DNA of 64,000 nucleotides, from contig NZ_JAUTBF010000001.1 of NCBI RefSeq assembly GCF_030818955.1, positions 3,472,001 through 3,536,000 of the forward strand, written 5' to 3'. Under the pieces are notes generated by a model. It was not told the origin of the DNA, did not search any database, and was given only the letters and a program-made list of their open reading frames with translations. Of this stretch, positions 7,832-16,622 are shown one piece after another. Positions within the stretch are counted from its first letter, which is position 1. Each line of letters begins with the position of its first letter. Source of the stretch: Microbacterium trichothecenolyticum. GTDB taxonomy: Bacteria; Actinomycetota; Actinomycetes; Actinomycetales; Microbacteriaceae. The position numbers and the translations under genes were made by a program.

Positions 7832-9013
7832 ATGACCATTTCTCCCCCTGAGCCCGCGCTCGATCAGCCGTACGAGGGCGCACCCTGGGGCGTTGCGCAC
7901 CGGCGGCTCTGGAAGAAGGGCTTCACCTTCACGGGCCGCGCCAGCCGCTCTGAGTTCTGGCGTGCGTGGGCGCTCACCACGGGTGTCGTCCTGGCGCTGT
8001 ACCTCGGGTCCATCCTCGTCAGCGTCGCGGGAACGTCCGCCGCCATGAGCGCGGGCAACTACTCGGCCTTCACGACCGTGACGGTGATCGCGGGACTACT
8101 CCTGCTGGTGGCCGCGCTGTATGCGCTTGCGATCGTCATCCCCGTGATCGCCCTCACGATTCGCCGTCTCCACGACATCGACAAGTCCGGTGCGTACTAC
8201 CTGGTCACCTTCATCCCGTTCATCGGTGGGCTCCTCCTGCTCGGCATGCTCGCGCAGCCCGCGCGACCGGAGGGAGCGCGCTTCGACCTGCCGTCTTCCA
8301 CGCCCACCTCGGGCGCTCCGGCTGCGCCGACGGTCTCGACGTACGGCGAGATCGCGGCGCCGCCCGCATCGACCGCCTCGGCCTCGGCTGTCCCGGTTCC
8401 TCCTCCCGCCCCTGCGGCCGGGCCCCTCGCGGTCCCGGTCCCGCCGCCGGCTCCCGTCACGGTGCTCCCCGCCGTCGCGGTGCCGCCGCCGGCATTCGCG
8501 CCGGTCGTACCGAGCACGCCCCCTGCCCCGACCTCGCCTGCCGCCGCCGCGGGCACCATGCCCAGCGCGCCGTCGCCGATCTCCGGCATCCCGATCTCCG
8601 GCATCCCGGGAATGCCCTCGTCCCTCGCGAGCCCGCCCGCGGCGGTCGAGGGCGACCTCGACTCCACGCGGATCGTCGCTCCGCGTGACACCAGCGGGTG
8701 GACGCTCGAGCTTCCCGACGGGCGCCGCCTCGCCGTCGACGGAGCCGTGTCGCTGGGTCGTGACCCGGTGAGCGAGCACGGCGGCATCCTCGTTCCGATC
8801 GACGACCCGGCCCGCTCGATGTCGAAGACGCACGCGCGTTTCGACCTCACGGCGGCTGGCATCACGGTCACCGACCTGCACTCCACCAACGGCACCCGCA
8901 TCGACGGCGGATCCGCCCCGTCGGTGTCGGTCGCCCCGGGAGTCGCCACCGCGGTGCCCGAGGGAGCGACGGTGGTGCTCGGCGAGTACGCCGTGCGTCT
9001 GCAGCGCCGCTGA
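7832..9013 (+). CDS. DUF805 membrane domain fused to a C-terminal FHA domain
   Basis: 393 residues. Residues about 25-145 are a DUF805 membrane domain (FTFTGRASRSEFWRAW, then helices and the signature RRLHDIDKSG). A Pro/Ala/Val-rich linker of about 130 residues, with repeated VPPPAP blocks and a doubled SGIPISGIPGMP, carries residues about 290-393, a good FHA domain (LGRDPVSEHGG, SMSKTHARF, STNGTRIDGG). The FHA domain would sit in the cytoplasm on a flexible tether and bind a phosphothreonine, plausibly on a protein of the same secretion system. An AGGAG ribosome site lies upstream of ATG 7832. It closes the type VII locus. Confidence 0.85.
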   Translation: MTISPPEPALDQPYEGAPWGVAHRRLWKKGFTFTGRASRSEFWRAWALTTGVVLALYLGSILVSVAGTSAAMSAGNYSAFTTVTVIAGLLLLVAALYALAIVIPVIALTIRRLHDIDKSGAYYLVTFIPFIGGLLLLGMLAQPARPEGARFDLPSSTPTSGAPAAPTVSTYGEIAAPPASTASASAVPVPPPAPAAGPLAVPVPPPAPVTVLPAVAVPPPAFAPVVPSTPPAPTSPAAAAGTMPSAPSPISGIPISGIPGMPSSLASPPAAVEGDLDSTRIVAPRDTSGWTLELPDGRRLAVDGAVSLGRDPVSEHGGILVPIDDPARSMSKTHARFDLTAAGITVTDLHSTNGTRIDGGSAPSVSVAPGVATAVPEGATVVLGEYAVRLQRR

Positions 9014-9189
9014 TGTCGCCTTCCCGGACGCGGGAGGGGTCCTTCGGCTCGCGACGCGGTGGAGCACAGGGTCGCGTTCGTGCCTGCCGACGGCCCGATT
9101 CGGAGCGTGGTAGCGCATCTCTCTTCTCGACGTGGGCGGCGGGATCGCACGGTGACCGCGATGTCGGACCCCTCCGCCACAATCGACAT

Positions 9190-10035
9190 ATGAGCGACGC
9201 GAGCATCTCCCGAGCGACGGGCTCGCGCCTGCTGAGCATCGGTGAGTTCTCGCGGTACGCCGGCATCAGCGTCCGCATGCTGCGTCATTACGACGAGCGC
9301 GGACTGCTGACGCCCGCGTCGGTCGACCCGTTCACCGCATACCGGCGATACACGCCCGATCAGCTGCGCGTGGCGGGGCGCATCCGCACTCTTCGCGACG
9401 CGGGCTGCGGCATCGCCCTCATCGCGGAGCTGCTTCCCCTGTTCGCCGCCCCCGAAGCGCTCCGCGAACGGCTGGCCCGGCACGCGGCCTCGCTCGAGGC
9501 CGCGGTCGCCGAGCTCGAAGCGCAGAGACGTCTGGCGCTGTCACTCGCCGACGCGCTCGACGCCCCATGGGCAGAGGTCGGCGAGCGCATCTTCCCCGCC
9601 GTGCGCACGCTCTGGTTGCGCCGTACGGTGGCCTGCTATCCGGCCGAGGGCGAGCTGTGGGACGACCTCCGCGACCTCCTGGCCCACCCTGACGGCGTCG
9701 ACCCCGCCCGCTTCGGCGACCTGGTCGGCGCGACGTACTTCGACGAGGAGTTCCGCGACGACGACGTCGAGATGGCGATCTGGCGCGACTACGACGGTCC
9801 GTTCACCGCTCGCGACGGGTTCGAGATCGTGGAGCTGCCCGAGCAGCGCGTCGCGTGGACCACCCACCGTGGTGACTTCGACACGATCTCGAATGCGACC
9901 GAGACGCTCGGGGCCTGGATCGCCGAGCGGGGTCTCACCCGGACGGGAGCCCCCTTCAACGTCTACGTCGTCGGACCCGGGCGCGAGCACGACCCGGCGA
10001 AGTGGATCACCGAGGTCAACGTGCCGATCGCTTGA
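9190..10035 (+). CDS. MerR-family transcriptional regulator with GyrI-like effector domain
   Basis: 281 residues. Residues 15-85 form a MerR winged helix (LSIGEFSRYAGISVRMLRHYDERGLL, then AYRRYTPDQL). A dimerisation helix follows, and residues about 135-281 resemble a GyrI/BmrR-type small-molecule-binding domain. Such regulators switch transporter or detoxification genes on when they bind a drug-like ligand. No ribosome site precedes ATG 9190; CACAAT lies 6 nt upstream and could be the -10 of a leaderless transcript. The next gene, a VOC-fold protein, is 74 nt downstream on the same strand and may be the target or share the transcript. Confidence 0.85.
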   Translation: MSDASISRATGSRLLSIGEFSRYAGISVRMLRHYDERGLLTPASVDPFTAYRRYTPDQLRVAGRIRTLRDAGCGIALIAELLPLFAAPEALRERLARHAASLEAAVAELEAQRRLALSLADALDAPWAEVGERIFPAVRTLWLRRTVACYPAEGELWDDLRDLLAHPDGVDPARFGDLVGATYFDEEFRDDDVEMAIWRDYDGPFTARDGFEIVELPEQRVAWTTHRGDFDTISNATETLGAWIAERGLTRTGAPFNVYVVGPGREHDPAKWITEVNVPIA

Positions 10036-10109
10036 CCCTCTCACGGTGGCAGGTCCCACTCTCGAAACAGAGGGCGGACGGACCGCCCGGGACGAGAAAG
10101 GCCAGGCCC

Positions 10110-10463
10110 ATGAGCGACACGAACACGGTGAACTACTTCGAGATCGGCACCACCGACCCCGAGGCGGCTCGTGCCTTCTACGGGGAGGTGTTCGGTTGGG
10201 CGTTCGGCGCCGCGAACCCCGGCGGCTACGCCACTGTCAACGAGAACGCGGGCGGGTTGTGGGATAGCTCCGACATCGGCGGCGGGTCGTGGGCCGTGTT
10301 CTACGTGGAGGTCGCCGACATCCACGCCACGCTCGCACACGCGACCGCTGCCGGTGCGGATACCGTGCGCCCGCTCGTCGACAACGGCGTGATCCTCTTC
10401 GCCCACCTCGCCGATCCGGCGGGCAACCGTTTCGGGGTCTGGCAGCGCAAGGTCGCCGCCTGA
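10110..10463 (+). CDS. VOC/glyoxalase-fold protein
   Basis: 117 residues of the vicinal-oxygen-chelate superfamily: NYFEIGTTDPEAARAFYGEVFGW is the usual first repeat and AHLADPAGNRFGVWQ the second. Members act as metal-dependent lyases, dioxygenases or drug-binding resistance proteins. Few of the expected metal ligands are evident, so the activity cannot be named. It follows a MerR regulator of the drug-binding type, consistent with stress or antibiotic response. GAGAAAGG lies upstream of ATG 10110. Confidence 0.8.
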   Translation: MSDTNTVNYFEIGTTDPEAARAFYGEVFGWAFGAANPGGYATVNENAGGLWDSSDIGGGSWAVFYVEVADIHATLAHATAAGADTVRPLVDNGVILFAHLADPAGNRFGVWQRKVAA

Positions 10464-10500
10464 CACGGCTCGGACGGGCGCCCCACGGCGCCCTCCGGTG

Positions 10501-10553
10501 AGTGTCCAGAACACCCGGACGTCTCGCGAATCCGTCCGGGTGTTTTGGACACT
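10501..10553. terminator. Strong bidirectional terminator between convergent genes
   Basis: Two 21-nt arms (10501-10521 and 10533-10553) are complementary except for one G-T wobble, around an 11-nt loop. It lies between the VOC gene (+) and cydC (-), where both transcripts need to end. Confidence 0.85.
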
Positions 10554-10599
10554 CGGCGTTCCGGCGTTCCGGCGTTCCGGCGTTCCGGCGTTCCGGCGT
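10554..10599. repeat. 8-bp tandem repeat CGGCGTTC
   Basis: Five perfect head-to-tail copies of CGGCGTTC (10554-10593) and a partial sixth abut the terminator arm. Non-coding; probably a slippage-prone microsatellite whose copy number could vary between strains. Confidence 0.9.
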
Positions 10600-10654
10600 G
10601 ACCCCGCGGCCGACGCCCGGCACGTACGGCCGCCGTCAACGCGCCGCGCCCCGA

Positions 10655-12352
10655 CTACTCGGTCAGCGCGGAACCGGCGACCCGCCCGCCCTCCAGCCGC
10701 ACCTCGCGGTCGACCAGCCCCTCCGGCACCTCGACGTGCGACACGAGCACCACCGCCTGATCGCGTCCGACCGCACCGAGCAGGTCGGTGAGCAGGGCAT
10801 CGGATGCCGCGGGGTCGACGCCCGCGGTCGGCTCGTCGAGCACGAGCACCGGGAAACCCCGCAGGAGTGCCCGCGCGAGGGCGAGGCGCTGTGCCTGGCC
10901 GCCCGAGACGAGCACGCCCCGGTCGCCGACGGGGGTGTCGAGGCCGCCGCGCTCGGCCACCCACAGGTCGAGACCCACGCGGGCGAGCGCGTTCCAGAGG
11001 TCGGCGTCGGTCGCGTCGTCGCGCGCGAAGAGCAGGTTCTGCCGCACCGACTCGTCGAAGAGGTACGGCGACTGCTCGACCAGGCCGACCGTGCGGCGCA
11101 CATCGTCGCCGGAGAGCTCGCGGGCTTCGGCGCCACCGATCGTGTACGAACCGCGATAGTCCAGAAAGCGCGCGAGCACGTGCGCGAGCGTCGTCTTGCC
11201 GGCGCCGCTGGGCCCGGTGACGAGCACCCGCTCGCCCGGGGCGACGCACAATTCGACGTCGTCGAGGCGCCCCGCGTCGCCGTCGGCGTCGCTGCGCGCG
11301 GGCCAGTGCGCACCGACGCCGCGCAGCACGAGTCCCGTACCGAGCGCCGGAGCGATGCCGCTCGGTGCGGGCTCGTCGTGCGGAAGGCCGTCGGGCACAC
11401 GCTCGGGCACGGTCTCGGCGATGCGTTCGGCCGCCGCGCGTACCTGGCGCCACGAGGCCAGGGCGAGCGGCACCGGCCCGAACACCTCGAAGACGGCCAT
11501 CGGCAGCAGGACGACGACGGCGAGACCTGGACCCGACAGCGCCTCGCCGGTGACCCCGGGCGCGGCGACGACGAGGGCTCCGAGCGAGGCGGCTCCCGCG
11601 AGCACCGACACGGCGGCCGAGGTGAGCCCCTGCGCCCCGCCACGGCGGACGACGGCCCGACGCAGCGCCCGATCGGCCTCACGGATGCGCACGGTCGCGG
11701 CATCCACTGCGCCGTAGGCGGTCAGCACGTCGAGGTTCGTCAGCAGGTCGTGCATCGCGTCGGCGACGGCGGCGCGCAGCGGGGCGATCGAGCGCTCCGC
11801 CCGCGCACCCGCCGCCCACCCGACCGCCACCGCGACGGCGAACGCGACGGCGAGGCATCCCAGCAGCACGAGTGCGGCCGACCACGAGACGAAGGCCGTG
11901 AACACGACCGCGGCGAGCGAGGTCACCGCCGCGACCGACAGTGGCAGCACGACCCGCAGCGGCAGGTTCTGCAGCTCTTCGACGTCGTCGACGACGCCCG
12001 AGAGCAGCCCACCGCGGCGCGACCGGCCCAAGCCGTCGGGGGCGAGGGGCACGATGTCGCGCACCAGTTCGGCGCGCACGCCGGCGAGCTGATGCAGGGC
12101 GGCGTCGTGTCCGCTGAGGCGTTCGAGGTAGCGGAACACCCCGCGCGACAACGCGAACGCCCGCACGCCCACCACGGCGACCGACAGGTACATCACGAGC
12201 GGCTGCTCGGCCGCCCGCGCGATGAGCCACGCACTCGCCCCGAGTAGCGCGATCGCGCTCGCCGCGGTGCCGAGGCCCGACAGCACGGCGGGTGCGAACC
12301 GACGACGCGACGGCATCGCCGCGCGCAGGATGCCGCGTACCCGGGCGTTCAT
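10655..12352 (-). CDS. cydC: CydC, thiol exporter ABC subunit for cytochrome bd assembly
   Basis: 565 residues: an exporter-type membrane domain of six helices (residues 1-300) and an ABC ATPase with Walker A GPSGAGKTT, Q-loop LVEQSPYLF, signature LVSGGQAQRLALARALL and Walker B VLVLDEPTAG. CydC pairs with CydD to export glutathione or cysteine, needed to assemble heme in cytochrome bd. The start chosen is the ATG at 12352, overlapping the cydD stop by ATGA; a longer open frame runs upstream but lies inside cydD. Last gene of cydABDC, ending at a strong terminator. Confidence 0.92.
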   Translation of the reverse strand: MNARVRGILRAAMPSRRRFAPAVLSGLGTAASAIALLGASAWLIARAAEQPLVMYLSVAVVGVRAFALSRGVFRYLERLSGHDAALHQLAGVRAELVRDIVPLAPDGLGRSRRGGLLSGVVDDVEELQNLPLRVVLPLSVAAVTSLAAVVFTAFVSWSAALVLLGCLAVAFAVAVAVGWAAGARAERSIAPLRAAVADAMHDLLTNLDVLTAYGAVDAATVRIREADRALRRAVVRRGGAQGLTSAAVSVLAGAASLGALVVAAPGVTGEALSGPGLAVVVLLPMAVFEVFGPVPLALASWRQVRAAAERIAETVPERVPDGLPHDEPAPSGIAPALGTGLVLRGVGAHWPARSDADGDAGRLDDVELCVAPGERVLVTGPSGAGKTTLAHVLARFLDYRGSYTIGGAEARELSGDDVRRTVGLVEQSPYLFDESVRQNLLFARDDATDADLWNALARVGLDLWVAERGGLDTPVGDRGVLVSGGQAQRLALARALLRGFPVLVLDEPTAGVDPAASDALLTDLLGAVGRDQAVVLVSHVEVPEGLVDREVRLEGGRVAGSALTE

Positions 12353-14004
12353 GCGGTCACCCGCTCGGGGGCCCGCGCGTCGCCGGGAGTCGTCGCCGCC
12401 TCGCGCGGGTGCAGCTCGACCACGCGGTCGGCGATCGCACGCGCCGACCGGCGGTGCGAGACCAGCAGCACGCCGCGGCCGGCGTCGGCTTCGCGGCGCA
12501 GGGTGGCCCACAGGTGCGCCTCGGTATCGGCATCCAGGGCGCTCGAGGGCTCGTCGAGCACGAGCACCGGCACCCCCGTCACCCGCGCGCGGTACAGCGC
12601 CCGCGCGACGGCGACGCGCTGCGCCTGCCCGCCCGAGAGCCCCGAGCCACCGGCGCCGAGCGGGGTCGCCGGGTCGATGTCACCGGCGCCGGCGTCGGCG
12701 AGGGCGGTGACGATCCGGGCTGCGTTGGCCTCAGACCCCAGTGAGACGTTCTCGGCGACCGTGCCCGCCACGAGCCCCGGCCGCTGGCCCGCCCATGCCA
12801 CCGACGTTCGTGCGTCCGCAACGATCGCGTCGTCGATCCGCACTGAACCCTCGTATGAGGCGTACCCGAGCAGTGCGGCGACGAGCGACGACTTGCCCAC
12901 TCCGCTGGGCCCGGTGATGAGCGCCACCTCGCCCGGCGTGACCGTCAGCGACACCGCCGGCAGGGCGTGCCCCTCGCGGTGCACCCGCACGCCGTCGAGT
13001 GTCAGAACCGATCCGAGCACCGGGGAGGCGGCATTCGGAACCTCCGCTGACCGCGCCGCGTCGAGCGCGTCGAAGATCTCGTCCGTCGCCGCCACGCCCT
13101 CTGACGCGGCGTGGAACTGCACGCCCACCTGGCGCAGTGGCAGGTACGCCTCGGGTGCGAGCAGCAGCACGAACAGCCCGACGAGCAGCGACAGGTCGCC
13201 CGCGAGCAGGCGGAACCCGATCGTCACGGCGACGATCGCGACCGAGATGGAGGCCAGGAACTCCAGCGCGAAGCCCGAGAGGAACGACACGCGCAGCACC
13301 GTCATCGTCTCGCGCTTGTAGTCGTGCGTGATCGTCTCGATCGAGTCGGCGGCCCGGTGCTGTCGTCCGAACGCCTTCAGAGTGCCCAGACCCTCGACGG
13401 TGTCGGCGAAGCGCGCGGCGAGTCGCCCGAGTGTGGCGTACTGCCTCTGCTGCACGCCGCGGGTGGCGAGACCGATCAGCACCATGAACACGGGGATGAG
13501 CGGGATCGTCAGCGCGACGATCAGACCCGACAGCGGGTCGGCGAGGGCGATGGTGCCGATGAGGAGGGGCATCGTGATCGCCGTCGCGACCAGCTGCGGC
13601 AGGTACCGGCCGAAGTATGCGTCGAGTGCTTCGAGACCGTGGCCGGCGGTCAGCGCGAGCGCGGCGGTATTGCGGCCGTTCAGCCACCGCGGTCCGAGAC
13701 GGGTCACCGCCGTCACCAGCGCCGCGCGCAGCTGCAGCGACGCGGCCGCGGCACCCCGTGCCGACACACGCTCCGACGCCGCGATCAGCAGACCGCGCAG
13801 CAGAACGAGGGATGCCGCGATGCCGACCGTGCCCCACAGCTCGCCGAGCGGCCGACCCTGGATCGCCCCGACCAGCGCGCTCGTGAGCGCCCACGCGAAC
13901 CCGACGGTCACGCCGGTCTGCGCCAGCACGATCGCGGCCGTGATCGCGAAGAAGCTCCGCGAGGCGGTGGCGTAGCGGACGAGCCGCGGGTCGACGGGTT
14001 TCAT
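12349..14004 (-). CDS. cydD: CydD, thiol exporter ABC subunit
   Basis: 551 residues with the same half-exporter plan as CydC: six membrane helices, then Walker A GPSGVGKSS, signature LSGGQAQRVAVARALY, Walker B VLVLDEPSSALD and switch LLVSHRRS. The motif PLRQVGVQFHAASEG is typical of CydD. It forms the heterodimer with CydC. It begins 3 bp after the cydB stop and overlaps cydC by 4 nt, so all four cyd genes are one operon. An exported reductant keeps periplasmic heme and thiols in the right redox state for the bd oxidase encoded upstream. Confidence 0.92.
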   Translation of the reverse strand: MKPVDPRLVRYATASRSFFAITAAIVLAQTGVTVGFAWALTSALVGAIQGRPLGELWGTVGIAASLVLLRGLLIAASERVSARGAAAASLQLRAALVTAVTRLGPRWLNGRNTAALALTAGHGLEALDAYFGRYLPQLVATAITMPLLIGTIALADPLSGLIVALTIPLIPVFMVLIGLATRGVQQRQYATLGRLAARFADTVEGLGTLKAFGRQHRAADSIETITHDYKRETMTVLRVSFLSGFALEFLASISVAIVAVTIGFRLLAGDLSLLVGLFVLLLAPEAYLPLRQVGVQFHAASEGVAATDEIFDALDAARSAEVPNAASPVLGSVLTLDGVRVHREGHALPAVSLTVTPGEVALITGPSGVGKSSLVAALLGYASYEGSVRIDDAIVADARTSVAWAGQRPGLVAGTVAENVSLGSEANAARIVTALADAGAGDIDPATPLGAGGSGLSGGQAQRVAVARALYRARVTGVPVLVLDEPSSALDADTEAHLWATLRREADAGRGVLLVSHRRSARAIADRVVELHPREAATTPGDARAPERVTA

Positions 14005-14007
14005 GGC

Positions 14008-15033
14008 TCAGTGCGCGACGAGCGCCGCCTTCTCGATGCGGGCGCGGGTGACGCGCTTGCGGAACACCCAGTACGTCCACCCCTGGTACGCCAGGATCAA
14101 CGGCAGGAAGATCAGCGCCGCCCAGCTCATGATCGTCAGCGTGTACGGCGTGCTCGACGCGTTCTCGATCGTGAGACTCGACCCCCCGGCGAGGGTCGAG
14201 GGCATCACGTTCGGGAACAGCGCGAAGAACAGTGCCGCGACGGCGGCGACGATCGTGATCGCGCCGAGGGTGAAGGCGGTGCCCTCGCGGTCGCGGGCGT
14301 TGGCGACCCACGAGCCGATCAGCGCGAGGGCGGCGGCACCCGACAGACCCACCACACCGAGGAACAGCGGTGCGTCAGCGGCATCCATCATCGTCCACAC
14401 GAGGAACAGCGCGGCCAGCACGATCGTCACGAGCCCCACCCGGCCGGCCAAGCGCCGGGCGTCTGCGCGCACCTGCCCGTCGGTCTTGAGCGCGACGAAG
14501 TACAGCCCGTGCACGAAGAACAGCGCGAGCGTCGTGAGCCCGCCCAAGATGCCGTAGGGGTTCAGCAGCGTCAGCACGGAGCCGACGTACTCGTGGTCGG
14601 CATCCAGGGGCACCCCCTGCACGATGTTGGCGAAGGCGACGCCCCAGAGGAAGGCGGGGACCGCGGAGCCGAAGAAGATCATGCGGTCGAACGACCGCTT
14701 CCACCGGAGAGAGTCGCGCTGGTGCCGGTACTCGAACGACACGCCGCGGGCGATGAGGGCGATGAGGATCGCCAGCAGCGGCAGGTAGAACCCGCTGAAC
14801 AGCGTCGCGTACCACTCCGGGAACGACGCGAACAGCGCGGCGCCGGCGACGATGACCCACGTCTCGTTGAGGTCCCACACGGGGCCGATGGTGTTGATGA
14901 TCTGCCGGCGGGCGATGTCGTCCTTGCCGAGGAAGGGGATCGACATGCCGACGCCGAAGTCGAACCCGTCGAGCACGAAGTAGCCGACGAAGAGGAAGGC
15001 GACGATCCAGAACCAGAGGTGCGCGAGATCCAT
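14008..15033 (-). CDS. cydB: Cytochrome bd ubiquinol/menaquinol oxidase subunit II
   Basis: 341 residues, about eight or nine membrane helices. The opening LWFWIVAFLFVGYFVLDGFDFGVG and the WDLNETWVIVAGAALFASFPEWYATLFSG region are hallmarks of CydB. With CydA it forms the high-affinity, copper-independent terminal oxidase that reduces oxygen to water using menaquinol and does not pump protons; it supports growth at low oxygen and under nitric oxide or sulfide stress. It lies 17 bp downstream of cydA. Confidence 0.96.
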   Translation of the reverse strand: MDLAHLWFWIVAFLFVGYFVLDGFDFGVGMSIPFLGKDDIARRQIINTIGPVWDLNETWVIVAGAALFASFPEWYATLFSGFYLPLLAILIALIARGVSFEYRHQRDSLRWKRSFDRMIFFGSAVPAFLWGVAFANIVQGVPLDADHEYVGSVLTLLNPYGILGGLTTLALFFVHGLYFVALKTDGQVRADARRLAGRVGLVTIVLAALFLVWTMMDAADAPLFLGVVGLSGAAALALIGSWVANARDREGTAFTLGAITIVAAVAALFFALFPNVMPSTLAGGSSLTIENASSTPYTLTIMSWAALIFLPLILAYQGWTYWVFRKRVTRARIEKAALVAH

Positions 15034-15050
15034 TTTGTGTCCCTGTGTGC

Positions 15051-16490
15051 TCAGTAGACCGTGGTCGGGGTGTTCTCGATGGCGTCGTCGTGGACGGCAT
15101 CCGGATCAGGCAGCGGGTCGGGACCCTTCTGCGCGAACTTCTTGATGAGTCCGAACTCCACGACGGCGAGGGTGGCGTACACGAGGGTGAAGGCTATGAG
15201 CGAGATGAGCACGCTCCAGCCGGGCACGCTGGGGGAGACGCCGTCCTGCGTGAGCATGAGACCGAAGACGATCCAGGGCTGACGGCCCATCTCGGTGAAG
15301 ACCCAGCCGACCAGGCTCGCGAGCATCGGGAGCGGTGCAGCCCAGATCGCGACGCGCCACATCCAGGGCGCCACCGGACGGGTCGCCTTCTTGCGCGTGA
15401 CCCACAGGCCCACGACGCTCACCAGCGCCGCGATGCCGCCGAGCGCGATCATCCAGCGGAACGCCCAGTACGTCACCCACAGCACCGGGGCGAAGTTGCC
15501 GTCGACCTGGTCGGCGAACTGGGGGAACATCTGCTGGCTGTAGAGGGTGTTCAGGTCGTTGATGCCCTCGACGCAGCCGTCGAGCGAGTGCGTCGACAGG
15601 ATGCTGAGCAGGAACGGCACGCGGATCGAGAACAGCTCGCTCGTGCCGTCGGGGGTGCCCAGCGTGAAGATCGAGAACGAGGCATCCTGACCGCACACCG
15701 TGTTGAAGGTCGCCTCGGCGGCGGCCATCTTCATGGGCTGGGTCGCGACCATGACGAGACTCAACTGGTCGCCGGCGATCGCGACGAGGATGAACGACAC
15801 CAGCGTGGACCACAGACCGAAGCGGAGCGTCTTGCGCATCATCTCGATGTTGCGGCCCCGCGCCAGGTGCCAGGCCGAGATGGCCACGACGATCATGGCC
15901 GCGAACATCCAGCCCGCGAAGATCGTGTGCGGGAAGGCCGCGAGGGCGACCGGGTTGGTCAGCAGCGCCCAGAAGTCGACGAGTTCGGCGCGGTGACCTT
16001 CGGCCGACATCTGGTAGCCGACCGGGTTCTGCATGAAGGCGTTCGCCGCGATGATGAAGTACGCCGACAGAGTGGCGCCGATGGATGCCATCCAGATGCT
16101 CGCGAGGTGGGCCAGGCGTGGGAGCTTGTCCCAGCCGAAGATCCACAGGCCGATGAAGGTCGCCTCGAGGAAGAAGGCGAGCAGCCCCTCGAAGGCGAGC
16201 GGAGCGCCGAACACGTCGCCCACGAAACGCGAGTACGCCGACCAGTTCATGCCGAACTGGAACTCCTGCACGATGCCCGTCACCACGCCCATGGTGAAGT
16301 TGATGAGGAAGATCTTCCCGAAGAAGCGCGTGATGTGCAGCCACCGCACGTCGCCCGTGCGATACCAGACCGTCTGGAACACGGCCACGATCAGCGACAT
16401 GCCGAGGGTGAGGGGCACGAAGAGGAAGTGGTACAGGGTCGTCAACCCGAACTGCCAGCGGGCGAGAGCCAGGGGGTCGAGCCACTCCAT
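15051..16490 (-). CDS. cydA: Cytochrome bd ubiquinol/menaquinol oxidase subunit I
   Basis: 479 residues from ATG 16490 (MEWLDPLALARWQFGLTT), preceded by GGAGGCTCC. The open frame extends 31 codons further upstream, but those codons cross the promoter and operator, so they were excluded. CydA carries hemes b558, b595 and d; the axial histidine near the N-terminus, the GRQPW motif (EMGRQPWIVFGLM) and the Q-loop region between helices are visible. The Q-loop is of the short type usual in Gram-positive bacteria. First gene of the cydABDC operon, divergent from a padR regulator. Confidence 0.96.
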   Translation of the reverse strand: MEWLDPLALARWQFGLTTLYHFLFVPLTLGMSLIVAVFQTVWYRTGDVRWLHITRFFGKIFLINFTMGVVTGIVQEFQFGMNWSAYSRFVGDVFGAPLAFEGLLAFFLEATFIGLWIFGWDKLPRLAHLASIWMASIGATLSAYFIIAANAFMQNPVGYQMSAEGHRAELVDFWALLTNPVALAAFPHTIFAGWMFAAMIVVAISAWHLARGRNIEMMRKTLRFGLWSTLVSFILVAIAGDQLSLVMVATQPMKMAAAEATFNTVCGQDASFSIFTLGTPDGTSELFSIRVPFLLSILSTHSLDGCVEGINDLNTLYSQQMFPQFADQVDGNFAPVLWVTYWAFRWMIALGGIAALVSVVGLWVTRKKATRPVAPWMWRVAIWAAPLPMLASLVGWVFTEMGRQPWIVFGLMLTQDGVSPSVPGWSVLISLIAFTLVYATLAVVEFGLIKKFAQKGPDPLPDPDAVHDDAIENTPTTVY

Positions 16491-16516
16491 CTGGAGCCTC
16501 CGATCGAACCGTATTG

Positions 16517-16531
16517 TGTGGTCAGACCACA
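16517..16531. promoter_or_regulatory. 15-bp perfect palindrome in the cydA/padR divergent promoter
   Basis: TGTGGTC-A-GACCACA, 27 nt upstream of cydA and 92 nt upstream of padR. On the cydA strand it is followed by ACAATAC, a possible -10. A PadR-family repressor is encoded next door, so it is a likely operator for PadR or for a redox regulator of cyd; the binder is not known. Confidence 0.6.
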
Positions 16532-16582
16532 TGGTACGCGCGCCCCCACGGCGCCGTGCGGCGATGATTCGGCGTCGAACCA

Positions 16583-16588
16583 TATACT
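16583..16588 (+). promoter_or_regulatory. -10 element of the padR promoter
   Basis: TATACT matches the sigma-70 -10 consensus in five of six positions, 34 nt before the padR ATG. A -35 is not clear. Confidence 0.5.
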
Positions 16589-16622
16589 GAGGAAGTCATT
16601 TTCCCGCCGCCAGGAGGCCGCC

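Noticed and set aside
10554-10599. A CRISPR-like array
   Set aside because: The units are 8 bp and contiguous with no spacers; the heptad repeats at 60980-61110 are coding. No cas genes are present.
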